Under the pieces are notes generated by a model. It searched no databases, was not told where the DNA came from, and worked only from the letters and a program-made list of their open reading frames with translations. A stretch of 64,000 nt of DNA from Nilaparvata lugens (taxonomy: Eukaryota > Arthropoda > Insecta > Hemiptera > Delphacidae), in the NCBI RefSeq assembly GCF_014356525.2, contig NC_052507.1, forward strand, positions 38,986,368 to 39,050,367, written 5' to 3'. Below, in pieces: positions 10,322 to 21,274 of the stretch (its first letter is position 1; each line of letters starts with the position of its first letter). The position numbers and the translations under genes are program-made.

Positions 10322-11266
10322 TCAGGCCTCCTCAGTCCTTTCTGCCGACACCATCACATTCACAGATCTGCGTAGTATACTATTGACAGTCTCTCCATCA
10401 CATCCCAGCACTTGTTGCAGTTTATCCTTGCCACTGTGGGTGTCGCATTTCAGTCCGTTCCCATCCCATAGAAATGCCACGTTGCCGACTATTAGACGAT
10501 CATGCTGCACAATCACTCGCTTATCCGGTTGCACTTTCCATATTTCTTCTTTCATTGCAAATAAGCGAGATCTCACTCTCCTGATTTCAAACGAGAAGTC
10601 CTTATGTACGATAAAACTTGTCCCTTTGAGTTTCTTAGTGTTATTAAGTATGTGGTTAATATCAATGTCGTTTGGAAAATGTGCTATAAGAAAGCCTCCA
10701 TTTCTCATCTTTCTCAATGAGTGTGCGCGATTCACCCATCCAAGCCTTGCATTCAAGTACTCTACACAAAAGTTTTTAACAACTGTCACAGGGTTGGACA
10801 CATTCAAATCATACTTGAGTCCCTTGAAAATGAGATTATTTCTACTGCTCTTATCTTCTAACCCGACAATACGTTTATGCAAAACACTATTTTCTACAGT
10901 TAGAGTATTTACCTAGCCTTTCATTTCGGTATTCTCCTTTATTAAATCTTCTATAGTAAATTTCATAGCTGTTAAGTCCTCTTTCAATGCTGGTTTATCG
11001 AATTTCAAATTAAAACTATTTATCAACCGACTTTCAAAGTCCTGCATGATTTTTTTAACTCACTGTTCTCCATCAGAGAACTTAGGGTTCACTGATTCAG
11101 TGTTTTTCTTCTTACTTTTATGAATGTTCGGTGAACTTTTTGGCAGTTCTCGCTTTCCTGTAGATGATGGCGTTGGTGATGTTTCCTGCTGTTTCCCGGT
11201 GCCTCCTGATGTTCGCGAAAAATCAATACGGTACTCTTCTTGCTTATACCAAATAACTGATGCCAA
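10322..11266 (-). pseudogene. LINE 2 ORF1: coiled-coil and RRM RNA-binding protein
   Basis: The N-terminal part (11266-11060) is polar and Ser/Pro/Lys-rich. After a stop the same reading continues as a helical segment around 11045-10920 containing MQDFESRLINSFNLKF, probably a coiled coil. The open part 10882-10322 (186 codons) contains DKSSRNNLIFKGLKYD followed by the alternating pattern of an RRM fold and a C-terminal domain, the layout of L1-type ORF1 proteins, which trimerise and coat element RNA. In-frame stops near 11060 and 10915 break the gene. ORF2 begins about 20-30 bp downstream. Confidence 0.65.
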
Positions 11267-11270
11267 TTAT

Positions 11271-12690
11271 ACGATTAATCGAATGAAATTGAATTGAGGT
11301 TAGAAACACAAAATTCTAAAGCCATTCAACAACCAAAACAACAAACTGATATGCCTATCAGAGCAACAGCAAAACACGTCCGTTCAGTTTGGCTGTCACT
11401 ACTCAAGAGAAAGAGTAACGCTATCCGCTTTGTTGAATGATAGACAAGAACAGCAATACCATTGCTAATCAAACACTGCCATTATAACATGGACCTCACT
11501 GTAGTCTTGATTGGGTAAACAACTGAAAACTTCTTATTTTTACGGTAAATACAATACAGTGTTTTTTGAAGTCATTATAACCACCCAACTCGATCATGAG
11601 TTGATGTTGAATTTTATAATCTCCAACGAAAATATAAAATTGAAACAATTTTTAAATCAAATCAATTTTTGGTTATGGATAAAAAATTCTAAATTACTAT
11701 CCGTAATTGAGTTGAGTTAAAAAGTATAATGTCTTATAAGCTAATCTGAAGACAATTTTTGCGTTTTATTGAAATTTCAAATGTTATGCTACTCACATAC
11801 AGACACTAGACTAGTTATTTGTGTATTAATTGTTTTATATTTTGACGAAGTCTGTCTGGCGACTGCCGGTCATGGACTGAATTTACTGAATTACTGAATA
11901 GACTAGGTGAGGATTGTAAAGCTGGATGCTGAATTTCCACATAGGCATAACAGTATTATGGAAGAGAACTGCACAGTGAAAATATCATTTTCATGAGTTC
12001 TGATTAGACTATACAAACTCAGCACAGCCGAGCGAGTAGGACCCATAAAATATAGGACTATAGAGAACTCCATGAAAGAAAATCTGAGACAAGAAATCAG
12101 GACTGCGCAGAATCCATCACAAGAAATTGAAAATAAACTATCCACAGAAGACACTCCATCGTTACATCTCGAGTCTGACACATCTTTCTTTGAAAAAACA
12201 TCAACTCCACATTCTCAGTCCACTGATAACAAACTGAGTCCAATTGAAAGTCCTATTAATTGAAAAGTCATATTAAAACTTATGGGAATAATATTCTTAT
12301 ATTCTCACTTATACCTGTCACTTTCACTGATATGTGGGAATCAATCTTTCTTCATCTTTTTATAACATTTTTCAAGTGTTTGTTTTGATGAAAAGTCTTG
12401 TAACAAATGGGCTCCCTGATCGTGAGCAAACGGCCATGTAAATTTTGAATAGAAATTTTAATGATCATGATTGTATGGAATGACATAGCCTATAGCTTCG
12501 TGGGCCTATACACATCCCGGTCTGCATATAATTTTGAAGACATATCCCATTCAGCTGGTCTGCTTTCAACTTCAAGAATGAACCTTTCTGTATCAAATTG
12601 TTCACCATTCATTACGACGACTTCAACAGACTACTGTACTGAACTTGGTTTGAATTGAAACTGAACTTGAGATGATTTTCTGGTGGTTGG
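11271..12690. other. Intergenic, no gene recognised
   Basis: AT-rich apart from a dispersed transposon-end motif at 11474-11504. A 63-codon polar ORF at 12072-12263 (NPSQEIENKLSTEDTPSLHL) has some protein-like composition but no family and no splice context I can defend. Confidence 0.4.
11474..11504 (-). repeat. Dispersed ~31-bp motif (transposon terminus?), copy 1
   Basis: CACTGCCATTATAACATGG and the following bases match, with few changes, the segment at 41440-41470 (same orientation) and the reverse complement of 23736-23766. A short conserved block without conserved flanks suggests a terminal inverted repeat of a DNA element. Confidence 0.6.
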
Positions 12691-12895
12691 TAGCTGGTGG
12701 CTCTAGTGTGCAATGACACATAATAATCAATGGTATGACGTGGTGGCGCGACAGTCTGGTGGCTAACAAAATCGGCGGCTCGAGCCACCACATTCCTGGA
12801 AGCTCGGCTGGTGGCTCTAGAGTGCAGTGACAGATAAGAGACAATGCTACCACGCTTCCGTGGAAGCGCTTCCATGGTGGCCCAGTGTGCAAAGG
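12690..12895. repeat. Imperfect ~110-bp tandem duplication
   Basis: GCTGGTGGCTCTAGTGTGC at about 12692 recurs as GCTGGTGGCTCTAGAGTGC at about 12800, each followed by a similar AATGACACATAA / AGTGACAGATAA stretch. The block is GC-richer than its surroundings and is open in two minus-strand frames only because of that composition. It lies immediately 5' of the truncated end of copy B. Confidence 0.55.
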
Positions 12896-12937
12896 TCCTT
12901 ATAGGCTTGAGACAGTGCTGTATCTCTGGATTTTCAA

Positions 12938-14547
12938 TTGATCATTATCAGTGGAAGTAATTGGGATGAACATTTAAAATTAAATGATGGTGAAAATGGG
13001 GTACTTATTGATCTTTTGAATAGAATAAATGATTGGAGTAAATTCAATTACCCTTTGATTATAGGAATTGATTCTTTTAACAATCTTGGTGAAACTTATT
13101 TTGATATTCCTGCCACTGAACTCTTGAGTACTGTCATAGGAGCTAGAGATTTGAAGTTCATTTTTATTATCGAGGTTATTGTGAAATTAATTTTCTTAAT
13201 ATACCTAAGCTATCTGATAGTCCGGGAGTTGAGTACCCTGTAGGATTCTTTGAAGGTAATAATAAACGTGAAGCATTCATAAACTCTATGATTGAATTAC
13301 GGACCCTACTTCAAAACACTGATAACGAAAATGCTAAAATATATAAAAATATTCTTCTTAGGATCACGCATAGAAACATGTCAATATCAGGTGATGAACT
13401 AATAAGCGTCCTGAATAACAATATGAACATCTATGATAATAATTTGAAAAGATTCCTATTCAAAACAAACTCTAAATACCGAATGGGATATTGCTTGGAG
13501 CAGGGTGGAAGTTACGTAGAATTTCAAGAGGATACTTTAAAATTCTCTACTAAAGAACGATATGTTTTAGTCACACGTAATACTACACTTATGCTGAATA
13601 GCGAATTAATAAAAACTATAAATAGAATAACTCTTCATGAGTGTAAACTTCCTAAAATAAAGTGGTATGACGGTGTTCCCGGCTGTGGTAAATCTTACTT
13701 TATAGTCTCGCATCATGAGCCTGGCAAGGATCTAGTACTCACTCAAACACGGGCAGGTATTAAAGCAATCCGTGAAACTGTCATTGAAAGGTATGGTCGA
13801 AAACATTGTAATCGTCTTAAGCTTGATTACAGGACAGTTGGCTCATATATAATAAATCATAATCAGAATAAAACATACGATAGAGTTTTTATTGATGAAG
13901 CTCTACTTATGCATGCGGGTTACATCGGTTTTATTGCTAACTTGAGTAAGGCCTCAGAAATAATTGTAGTTGGTGACGCAAACCAAATACCCTACATTGA
14001 GAGAAGTAATTATGCCACAAGATGGCATAAAATTTCAGAATTCTGCGAACCTTTTACAAAACAAACGGTAACTCGTAGATGTCCTATCGATGTTTGTTTT
14101 GTCCTTTCCACTGTCTATGAAAATATTACGACGCTTAATGAAAGAGCTATCTCAATTCTGCCTACTTACAGAAATGGGGAATACCATCTGATACAACCCG
14201 ACACTTTGATATTAACATTCACCCAAGAAGAAAAACTTATGGTGGGTGATACTATAAAGTGGAGAGAGGATGTTGCACTTCACACAATCCACGAAGCACA
14301 AGGGCTAACTCATAAAAATGTTATTCTAATCAGAATTAAGTACAAGGAGAATGAAATCTATAACAGCATGCCCCATGCGATTGTTGCCTTGTCTAGACAC
14401 ACTGAAACTTTCAGGTATTTAACAACCAGTCTGGTAGATGATGCTGTGGACAAACTAATTAAAAAACTTAAATTCATAGATAGTGAGGGGCTTGTTGAAT
14501 GGAACAAGGAAAAGAGAAGTGGACCTGATGATATAAGTTATGAGTGA
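12938..14547 (+). pseudogene. ORF2 of helicase LINE copy B: SF1 viral-type RNA helicase, core intact
   Basis: Residue numbers count from the ATG at 13288, the longest open part (419 codons). Walker A GVPGCGKS at 129-136; motif Ia LVLTQTRAGIK at 149-159; DEA box at 203-205; motif III GDANQIP at 229-235; TRRCP at 262-266; motif V HTIHEAQG at 332-339; motif VI VALSRH at 366-371. All six motif blocks are in order and full, as in alphavirus-like viral helicases, which unwind RNA using NTP. Upstream, 12938 to about 13160 encodes the C-terminal part of the N-terminal domain seen in copy A, in another frame; a frameshift near 13160 separates them. The 13288 Met is therefore probably internal, not the native start. 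The stop overlaps the ORF3 start by 8 nt. Helicase identity is strong; its role in the element is unknown. Confidence 0.85.
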
Positions 14548-17338
14548 CACTGAAGAGGTTCTTAATATTTTAGAAACAGAAAATGAAACAGATGTAATCG
14601 ACGATTATTTGAACTATCACTTTCACGAGGACAGAAATAAAGATGCTGAGTGTTTCAATATTATGTCTATGAATATACGTAGTTTGAATGCTAATTTCGA
14701 TCAGTTTATTTGCTGCCTCAATGAATTGAAAACTGATATTCACATTATAATATTAACTGAGACCTGGTTGACTGCAGATATGCCGTTCATTTTCAACATT
14801 CCTGGATATACGGCAATAAATAAGTACACTAAACAGAATAAATGTGATGGATTATGCATGTACATAAAAGATTGCATAGGATTCAATGAAGTTTCACTCG
14901 ATATCTCTGATGCCAATGTAGTTAGTGCTGACTTAAGAATTGATGATTTTATTGTGAAGGTGATTGGGGTTTATAGATCACCAAGTAATCAAAATATTGA
15001 TAATTTTCTTAATAGTCTGAGTAATGAAATCAGTAAAATTCCTAATGGAATAAATGTATGTGTGGCGGGAGACATGATATAAATACACATTCAACTAGTG
15101 TTCCTGTTCAAGATTATCTGCATATTTTCAATAGTAATGGCTATAAGTCTTACATAAATGGTGATACCCGAGTAACAACCACAACAAATTCTTGCATTGA
15201 CCACATTTTTATAAAAATTCAGGCAACCATTCTATGTTCACTAAAGGAGTTATATTAGGACAACCATAACTGACCACTACGCGGTTGTACTGAACTTGGT
15301 GAAGGTCCCTATCAATAAGGATAATAGAAACGTATTGATAAACACATTAACTAGAACCAACTATCATGCACTATTGGAACGCATAAGGAATGAAGATTGG
15401 GGAGAAATCTATACCGTGAATGGAAGCATTGACACTATTATGGATAAATTTGTCGATCGTTTGACCAGTCTCATCAATCAATGCAAGAAGGTAAAAGTGA
15501 TACCTAACAGACTTCGTCCCCTGAAGCCCTGGATATCTGAAGGCATCGTAAGATCAATAATCACGCGGGACAAAATGCATTCTAGACTCAGAAGAGATCC
15601 TAATAACAATATCTTAAAGAATGAATATAAGGCTTATCGTAATGGTTTGAATAAGATCATAAATCATGCAAAGGAAGTCTACTAGAAAATTGAAAATTGT
15701 AATAACAACAGCATGAAGTTGTGGAAGTGCATAAACGAGGTTATAGGTGAGGCCAGTATCAAGGAAAAGAGTACTGAACTTGATGCTCACTCCCTCAACA
15801 ATTATTTCACAAATGTGGGTAAATTACAAGCTCAAACTATCAATATCCCTGATAATACTGGTGATCGATTTCCTGCAATACAGATCGATAATACGTTTTT
15901 TATGAGACCAACGTGCCCAGTTGAAGTTGAGGCAACTATTAAAAATCTAAAGAACAACTGCAGTCCTGGTATTGATGGTCTAGGTAATATTACGCTGAAG
16001 AAAATAGCCAATTTTATATCTCAACCTCTCGCTTTCATTTTTAATAGATGCTTTGAGGAGGGATATTTTCCCGAGCACCTCAAATCAGCCAAAATAAAAC
16101 CTCTATTCAAACAAGGTGACCCGACTAATCCCTGTAATTATAGACCGATTAGTCTTATCAGCAACCTTGCTAAAATAATGGAGAAACTAATAAAGTCAAG
16201 AGTTGTTTCTTTCTTGAATCTTAACAAAATAATCAACAAGAACCAATTCGGTTTCCAAAATAGTAAAAGTACATCTGACGCTCTAATAAAATTCATCAAT
16301 ACTTTATCTGATAAAATAAACTCCAATAAGAAAACTATTGCGGTCTTCCTGGATATACGCAAAGCTTTTGATACAATACCTCATAATACTTTGTTCAATA
16401 AACTAGAGTCCTATGGTTTCAGAGGAGTCTCGCTTAAATTGTTCAAAAGCTATCTGAGTAATAGAACCCAGTCCCTAACCATAAATGATCAATCTAGTGT
16501 AACTAACTTAACTTCTTATGGTCTTCCTCAAGGTACTGTACTTTCTCCCATCCTTTTCATACTCTATGTAAATGACTTTTTAAATTTAAGACTTCTAAAC
16601 TCAACTGTGATATCCTTTGCAGATGATACTGCAGCTATTTTTCACGGAAATTCATGGAATGAAGTTCATACTATAGCTGAAAATAATATGCTTTTAATTA
16701 AGAAGTGGTTAGATAAGAATACCTTAAGTTTAAATATTGAAAAAACTAATTACATTACTTTCTCTGCAAATAGAGTAGGGCAGCCTAACGAGAATCAAGA
16801 TTTGAGACTCCATTCTCAGTGCAATTTAAACTTGGGTAATTGTGATTGTCCCACCATTAAAAAAGTCAATAATACTAAGTATTTGGGAATTATAATTGAT
16901 GAAAACCTTAAATGGGATGTTCATATTAAATACATATGTAGAAAAATTAGATATTTATCCTTTAAATTTTACCAAGTTAACAGAATTCTTAATAAGAACC
17001 ACCTGAAAATGATGTATCATGCTCTAGTCAAGTCAATTCTGCAGTATGGCATAGTTGTTTGGGGAGGCTGTTTCAACTGTCATATTGCTGAATTATTTGT
17101 AGCACAAAAACTGATAATTAAAACTATATTAAACAAACCCAGGCTCTATCCAACGGATATGGTTTTTAGTGATTTTGAGGTCATGACTATACGTCAATTA
17201 TACATAAAAACCGTAATTGAGTACTTAATAAAATATAGATCCGATTTTCCTCTCACAATAAACTCTACTCTTAATTATTATAATCTAAGGGCCACTGCTA
17301 ACAAATATGTAACCTATAACACTAATATGAATGTATAA
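14540..17338 (+). pseudogene. ORF3 of helicase LINE copy B: AP-like endonuclease plus reverse transcriptase
   Basis: Starts at ATG 14540 inside the helicase stop region. The endonuclease blocks are MNIRSLN, ILTETWL, IGVYRSP, then a GD-x-N block that is broken by a small deletion near 15075, SCIDHIF in the next frame, and TDHYAV after another shift near 15250. A linker (15296-15685) ends in an in-frame TAG at 15683. The RT (15713-17338, 541 codons) has NYRPISLI, FGFQNSKST, FLDIRKAFD, LPQGTVLSPILF and the FADD active site at residues 302-305, then a C-terminal region with ILQYGIVVWGG. Nicking and target-primed reverse transcription are the family functions. Two frameshifts and one stop make this copy inactive, although the RT domain itself is open. 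Confidence 0.85.
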
Positions 17339-17845
17339 GGAGGCAATTAATTTACATAGGTACTAAAATAATAAACCTCATTCCGAATCACTTTCTCATG
17401 GACAATAAGATCAGCGGAAAAATTAAACTGGATATAAAAAACTGGACATACAGTAATTTCTTCTTCCATTTAGATATATGACTCGAGATTTCTGCTCCAG
17501 CATTTTTTTTTTTCATTAGTTTTTTCATTTTTCAGTGGACTCGCTTACCTTTATTTTGAGTACCTATTCCTCTGTTTTCTTCCTTCCCCCTATTTCTCCC
17601 TTCCTTTTTTCCTCATTACTTCTCTTCTCTTCTTTGCCTGCCTATTACATGGGAAACCATAGTTGGCTAGGTATCTTCCTCTCTTTTTTTCTCTTCTCCA
17701 ACACACCCAAACACTAAGCCCATCGTTTTTTATATTTGTAACATTTTATTGTGTTTTATTTGTTTCGTAAATCTTTGTAATTTTGTTTTGTCTTGTTTTG
17801 TGTGTTTTTAATAAATTGAATTGAAAATTGAAATTGAATTGAAGA
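17339..17845 (+). other. 3' region and tail of helicase LINE copy B
   Basis: Non-coding, with a pyrimidine-rich tract at about 17510-17705 and an AATAAA-like signal near 17808. It ends in a short run of TTGAA/ATTGA units (about 17812-17842). Similar unit tails end two other plus-strand LINEs at about 23050-23068 and 31943-31963. Such tails are the usual 3' end of CR1/Jockey-like LINEs instead of poly(A). Confidence 0.6.
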
Positions 17846-18008
17846 GAGGAAAAAAATTTCAATTCAAATAGGAGTTACCGGCTGGCAGCCTAGACATAGG
17901 CTACATTAAGCTTATTTATTTGTTTGATTAGGATAGAATTGATTTGTGGTTTCTTAAATTGATGGCTATCTTAAATTAATTATAAATCTGATAAAAATAT
18001 TGGATCTT

Positions 18009-18131
18009 AAAACTTATTATAACTTAGGGCCATCTCATGGGTTAAAGTAAAGTCTGTTATTATAATCCTAGTAAAAATAATATGATAACAGACTGCACTT
18101 TAGCCCATGAGGTAGCCCTACAATAAGTTTT
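18009..18131. mobile_element. Foldback MITE (~123 bp)
   Basis: Two inverted arms of about 50 bp: AAAACTTATTATAACTTAGG at the left matches, with a few differences, the reverse complement of the right end. Blocks TCATGGGTTAAAGT and AGTCTGTTAT recur inverted. No coding capacity. Confidence 0.7.
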
Positions 18132-18749
18132 GAGATATTATATTTTAATACTGGTAGGCTAAACTGTATTAAGTTAAAAAATGGGTCAAGTTAAGAGGTA
18201 TCTTTAAACATGCATTTCAAGCAAAGTACTGTAATCGTAACTTAAAAAGTACCTAAATGGTTTATTTACTTGAAAAGTAATAGTACACGGTAGGTACCAC
18301 TCTATATAAAACTAAATCAAAATAGCAAATACTGTCAATAGAAGAAAGTGAATGTTGCAATCTGCAATAGCAATACATAACACAATAATTGATATTTGAG
18401 TAAGGTCAAAAAATACGTTACCGTAAGTACCTAAACCGGCAAGGACAGAACTACCTGAAACTTGTCTGATAAAAATGTCAATAACTTACTTTTCCAATAT
18501 GATTAATTTATTGAATTAAATGAAAACTACACAATTTTATTAAATTAATTAAAAAGAAAATATAAACCTAAACTTACCTGAAAGCTGAGATTGAGGTTAG
18601 ATTTTTAGCACGTACAATAATTTTGTAAGGTGCTACTCTTGAAAGTAAACAACAACCGTAACAGTAGTAACTAGTAAGTGAATACTGAACACTTGAACAC
18701 GAACAGTGAACACCAACACAGAGACAAAACTGAATCTGAGGAGCTACTC

Positions 18750-18855
18750 TACTCTGACCAACGAGCTAAAATATAGTAGGCCTAAACTATAGAGTGGCCG
18801 CTATTCCTGTTACGAATTGAACATGGGCAGCCATGACAGAGAGAGGCAAGAAGCG
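18750..18855 (+). repeat. Inverted partner of 23410-23530
   Basis: Positions 18825-18853 are an exact 29-bp inverted match to 23410-23438 (containing GCAGCCATGACAGAGAG). A second block near 18766-18780 (GCTAAAATATAGTA) matches the inverse of 23504-23520. Two LINE bodies lie between the arms. The pair may be two copies of one MITE in opposite orientation. Confidence 0.65.
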
Positions 18856-19083
18856 GCGGAAAATTTGAATGGCCCTATTGATATAATGGGAACTTGCATA
18901 AAAGACAAGGTGCAAATCAGTTATATTTAATAAATACTACATTGAATTTTCCTTAATACCTTCAGCTTCATCCATTACCCACAATTGTGGGATCGATGAC
19001 GTCAAAAAATCAAAACACGTACAAACACATGAAAAAAAAACTGTAACAGTTTCATTGAGCATTTCAAATATATTTATTACAGT

Positions 19084-21140
19084 GTTAAGATAAGATAAGA
19101 TCTTTATTCGTCACATTTGTTTGCATAAATACAATATTTATCATGCCAATACAATATTTAACATTTAGCCATGACATGTCAATAATAGGAATACAATAAA
19201 ACAATTACAAACATAACACATAGAAACACGTCAAAAACTATGAAAAGTTTCATAATAGGATGAAAGGCACATAATAGGATGAAAGTTACTTGAGTCAAGA
19301 AACAGTTAGGCATAAAAAAACGAGAGATCTATGGTTGAAATAGTTCTTCAACCTTGTATGGGCAGCTATTGACAAGATAATACTTCAATCTATTTAAAAA
19401 ACATCCATTAGTAGTGTCATACTTCAAGTAAGATGGAAGCAAATTGAACATTTTCATACCCCTATACCAAGGGCCTCTTCCCACTAGGTCTAATCTAATT
19501 CTCGGTAGCTGGAAATAATTTACATTACTTCTTGTTGAATACGTATGCGTGTGTCTGGGTTCCTCAATATTAATTCTATTTTTCCTGATATAAGTCACCA
19601 GCTCCTGTATATAAATTGCTGGTACCGTCAGAAGATTATTTCTTACGAAATGCGGTTTGCAACTCTCTCTAAATCCTAATCCATATAATTCTAACAGCCT
19701 CTTTTTGCCTCAAGAAGATTCGATCCAATAGAGTCTGGTAACTTCCCCATAGCATTATACTGTACCTAACCACAGAAATAAAATATGCATGGTATACACT
19801 CAGGGCTGCTGGAATGCCTGATGACCCTCGAATCACTCTCAATGCAAACAATGCTTTATTCAGCTTCTTCTCCAATAGGTCAACCTCTGAAGCCCATCTC
19901 AAAGAGCTCTGGATCCTCACTCCAAGGAATTGTACCTCCTCAACAGACTTCCCAAAGGCGGATTGCGTCTCTGTCTGCTCTTCCATTTGTGCAAGATGAG
20001 AGGCATGAAAATACACTATGTTGGTCTTTTCCAGATGCATCGTCAACCCATTTGACTGAAACCATGCTGTTAAAGATTCTGAAGCCTTCAAGATTGCCTC
20101 TCTCACCATTTGTCCTAATTCTGGTTCCACTACCGCTGTTGCATCATCAGCAAAAAGTATCATCCTCGAGTCAACACTAGCTGGAAGATCATTGGTATAC
20201 AGGAGGAACAGTATGGGGCCCAGAACTGAGCCCTGTGGCACACCCAGTGTGACCCTTGACCAATCTGAATACACTGAATGCTGATCTCTCAAAAGTACCT
20301 CCTGCTGTCTGCCCTCAAGATATGATGAAATAAGTTTATGTGAGACTCCTCTGAAACCATATTGCCAAAGTTTGTTCAATAGAAGGTCATGGTTAACACT
20401 ATCAAAAGCTCGAGATAAGTCACAAAAAATACCTGTAGGATTGTGTGAACCATCCAAAGCCAACATCACATCCTTTACCAACTCAAAAATTGCCATCTTG
20501 GTTGACTTTCCAGCTCTAAATCCAAATTGTTGGTTGACAAGAATCTGCTGTCTTTGCAAATAGGCTGTTATCTGCTCAAATATTACTTTCTCAACAATCT
20601 TGGAGAAGGAAGATAACACTGCTACAGGTCTGAAATTCCTCACATCCTCTGAATCTCCTTTTTTAAATATTGGAATAATGAGGGCATATTTAAGCTTTTC
20701 CGGAAAGATGCCCATTTGAAGGACAACATTGATGATGTGTGCAAGTGGCCTTGCCACACATTGGCTAACTTCCTTAACCAGCCTCATCGGTATCTCATCC
20801 CAACCAGAGGAGCTTTTATTTTCAAGTTTATTTATGATTTTAAGAATTTCCGTTTCTGTAACCTCCTGGAAGATTAAATTTTCATTTGGAGCACCAACAT
20901 TGTTCAAGAATCTCATTGCCTTGGGAGCATTAATAGTTGGATTTGTTCCATTGGCATGAGAAGAGAAGAATTTATTGAAATAGTTGGCGATACTTTTCTT
21001 GTTATCAGAGACCCCTCCATCAATCCGAATCTTGATATTGTTGGTTGTACAAGATTTCAAACCTTGTGTGTTGTTATGCATCCATAAAATTAATTGTTTG
21101 AATTGCTTTACTTGAAGCCTTGGTGAAAATGCCATACAGT
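19084..21140 (-). mobile_element. LINE 3, 5'-truncated, RT nearly intact
   Basis: Minus-strand LINE beginning within the linker before the RT and ending in a (TTATC)n-type tail at about 19084-19105. The RT and the C-terminal region are readable over almost the whole length with a single frameshift near 19669. It is better preserved than most elements in the window, suggesting more recent insertion. Confidence 0.8.
19329..21135 (-). pseudogene. LINE 3 reverse transcriptase and C-terminal region
   Basis: An open frame of 488 codons (21135-19669) carries the full RT palm and fingers: SSSGWDEIP, IIPIFKKGDSEDVRNFRPVA, QFGFRAGKSTKMAI, FCDLSRAFDSVNHDLL, GVPQGSVLGPILFLLYTNDL and the active site LFADDATAV. 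A frameshift near 19669 moves the rest (19598-19329) into another frame, where HTYSTRS, GRGPWYRGMKMFNLLP and the terminal lysine-rich segment are typical LINE C termini. The endonuclease and ORF1 are missing through 5' truncation. The Met at 21135 is not a natural start. Catalytic residues are present, but the frameshift and truncation make autonomous activity unlikely. Confidence 0.85.
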
Positions 21141-21274
21141 AACTGCAAAATTATGATTTTAGAAATTTGATTATTTTTATGCTATTTTGAGTAGGGGATT
21201 CAAAAAAACTAGTTTATGAAGACGTCTCTTTGATACCAGCTTACAGTACTTATCTACATTCAAGAATGTCAAGC

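Larger units (their letters stand above)
6084..11270 (-). mobile_element. LINE 2: RRM-ORF1 plus endonuclease/RT ORF2, nested insertions
   Basis: A minus-strand LINE whose ORF1 lies at about 11266-10322 and whose endonuclease-RT ORF2 runs in pieces from about 10300 to 6084. Three later insertions split ORF2: a TIR element at about 9484-10083, a 5'-truncated LINE at 9147-9457, and a TIR element at 6584-7696. Removing each one rejoins recognisable domain sequence (see separate entries). The RT is cut off just after the YADD box where helicase LINE copy A begins; I could not find the missing RT end on the far side of copy A. Many stops and shifts make this an old, inactive copy. The ORF1 type suggests an L1-like group; the clade is not assigned. 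Confidence 0.75.
12935..17845 (+). mobile_element. Helicase-bearing LINE, copy B (5'-truncated)
   Basis: Contains the helicase ORF2 (12938-14547) and endonuclease-RT ORF3 (14540-17338), followed by a ~500-bp 3' region and a tail of TTGAA/ATTGA-type units ending near 17845. Homology to copy A ORF2 begins part way through the N-terminal domain, so ORF1 and the ORF2 start are missing, as expected for 5' truncation during LINE integration. ORF3 has two frameshifts and one stop and the N-terminal part of ORF2 has one frameshift, but the helicase core itself is open for 420 codons. RT motifs place it in the broad Jockey/CR1-type group; clade not assigned. Confidence 0.8.

Noticed and set aside
12938..14547. 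Simple endogenous viral element (fragment of an RNA virus genome) as the explanation of the helicase
   Set aside because: Two diverged copies share a junction logic with LINE ORFs (ORF1 overlap in copy A, EN-RT overlap in copy B). No viral methyltransferase or polymerase is visible at either locus. A viral origin of the helicase itself remains likely.
17535..17717. Hydrophobic 60-codon ORF with apparent membrane segments
   Set aside because: Translation of the pyrimidine-rich tract in the 3' region of copy B; no other support.
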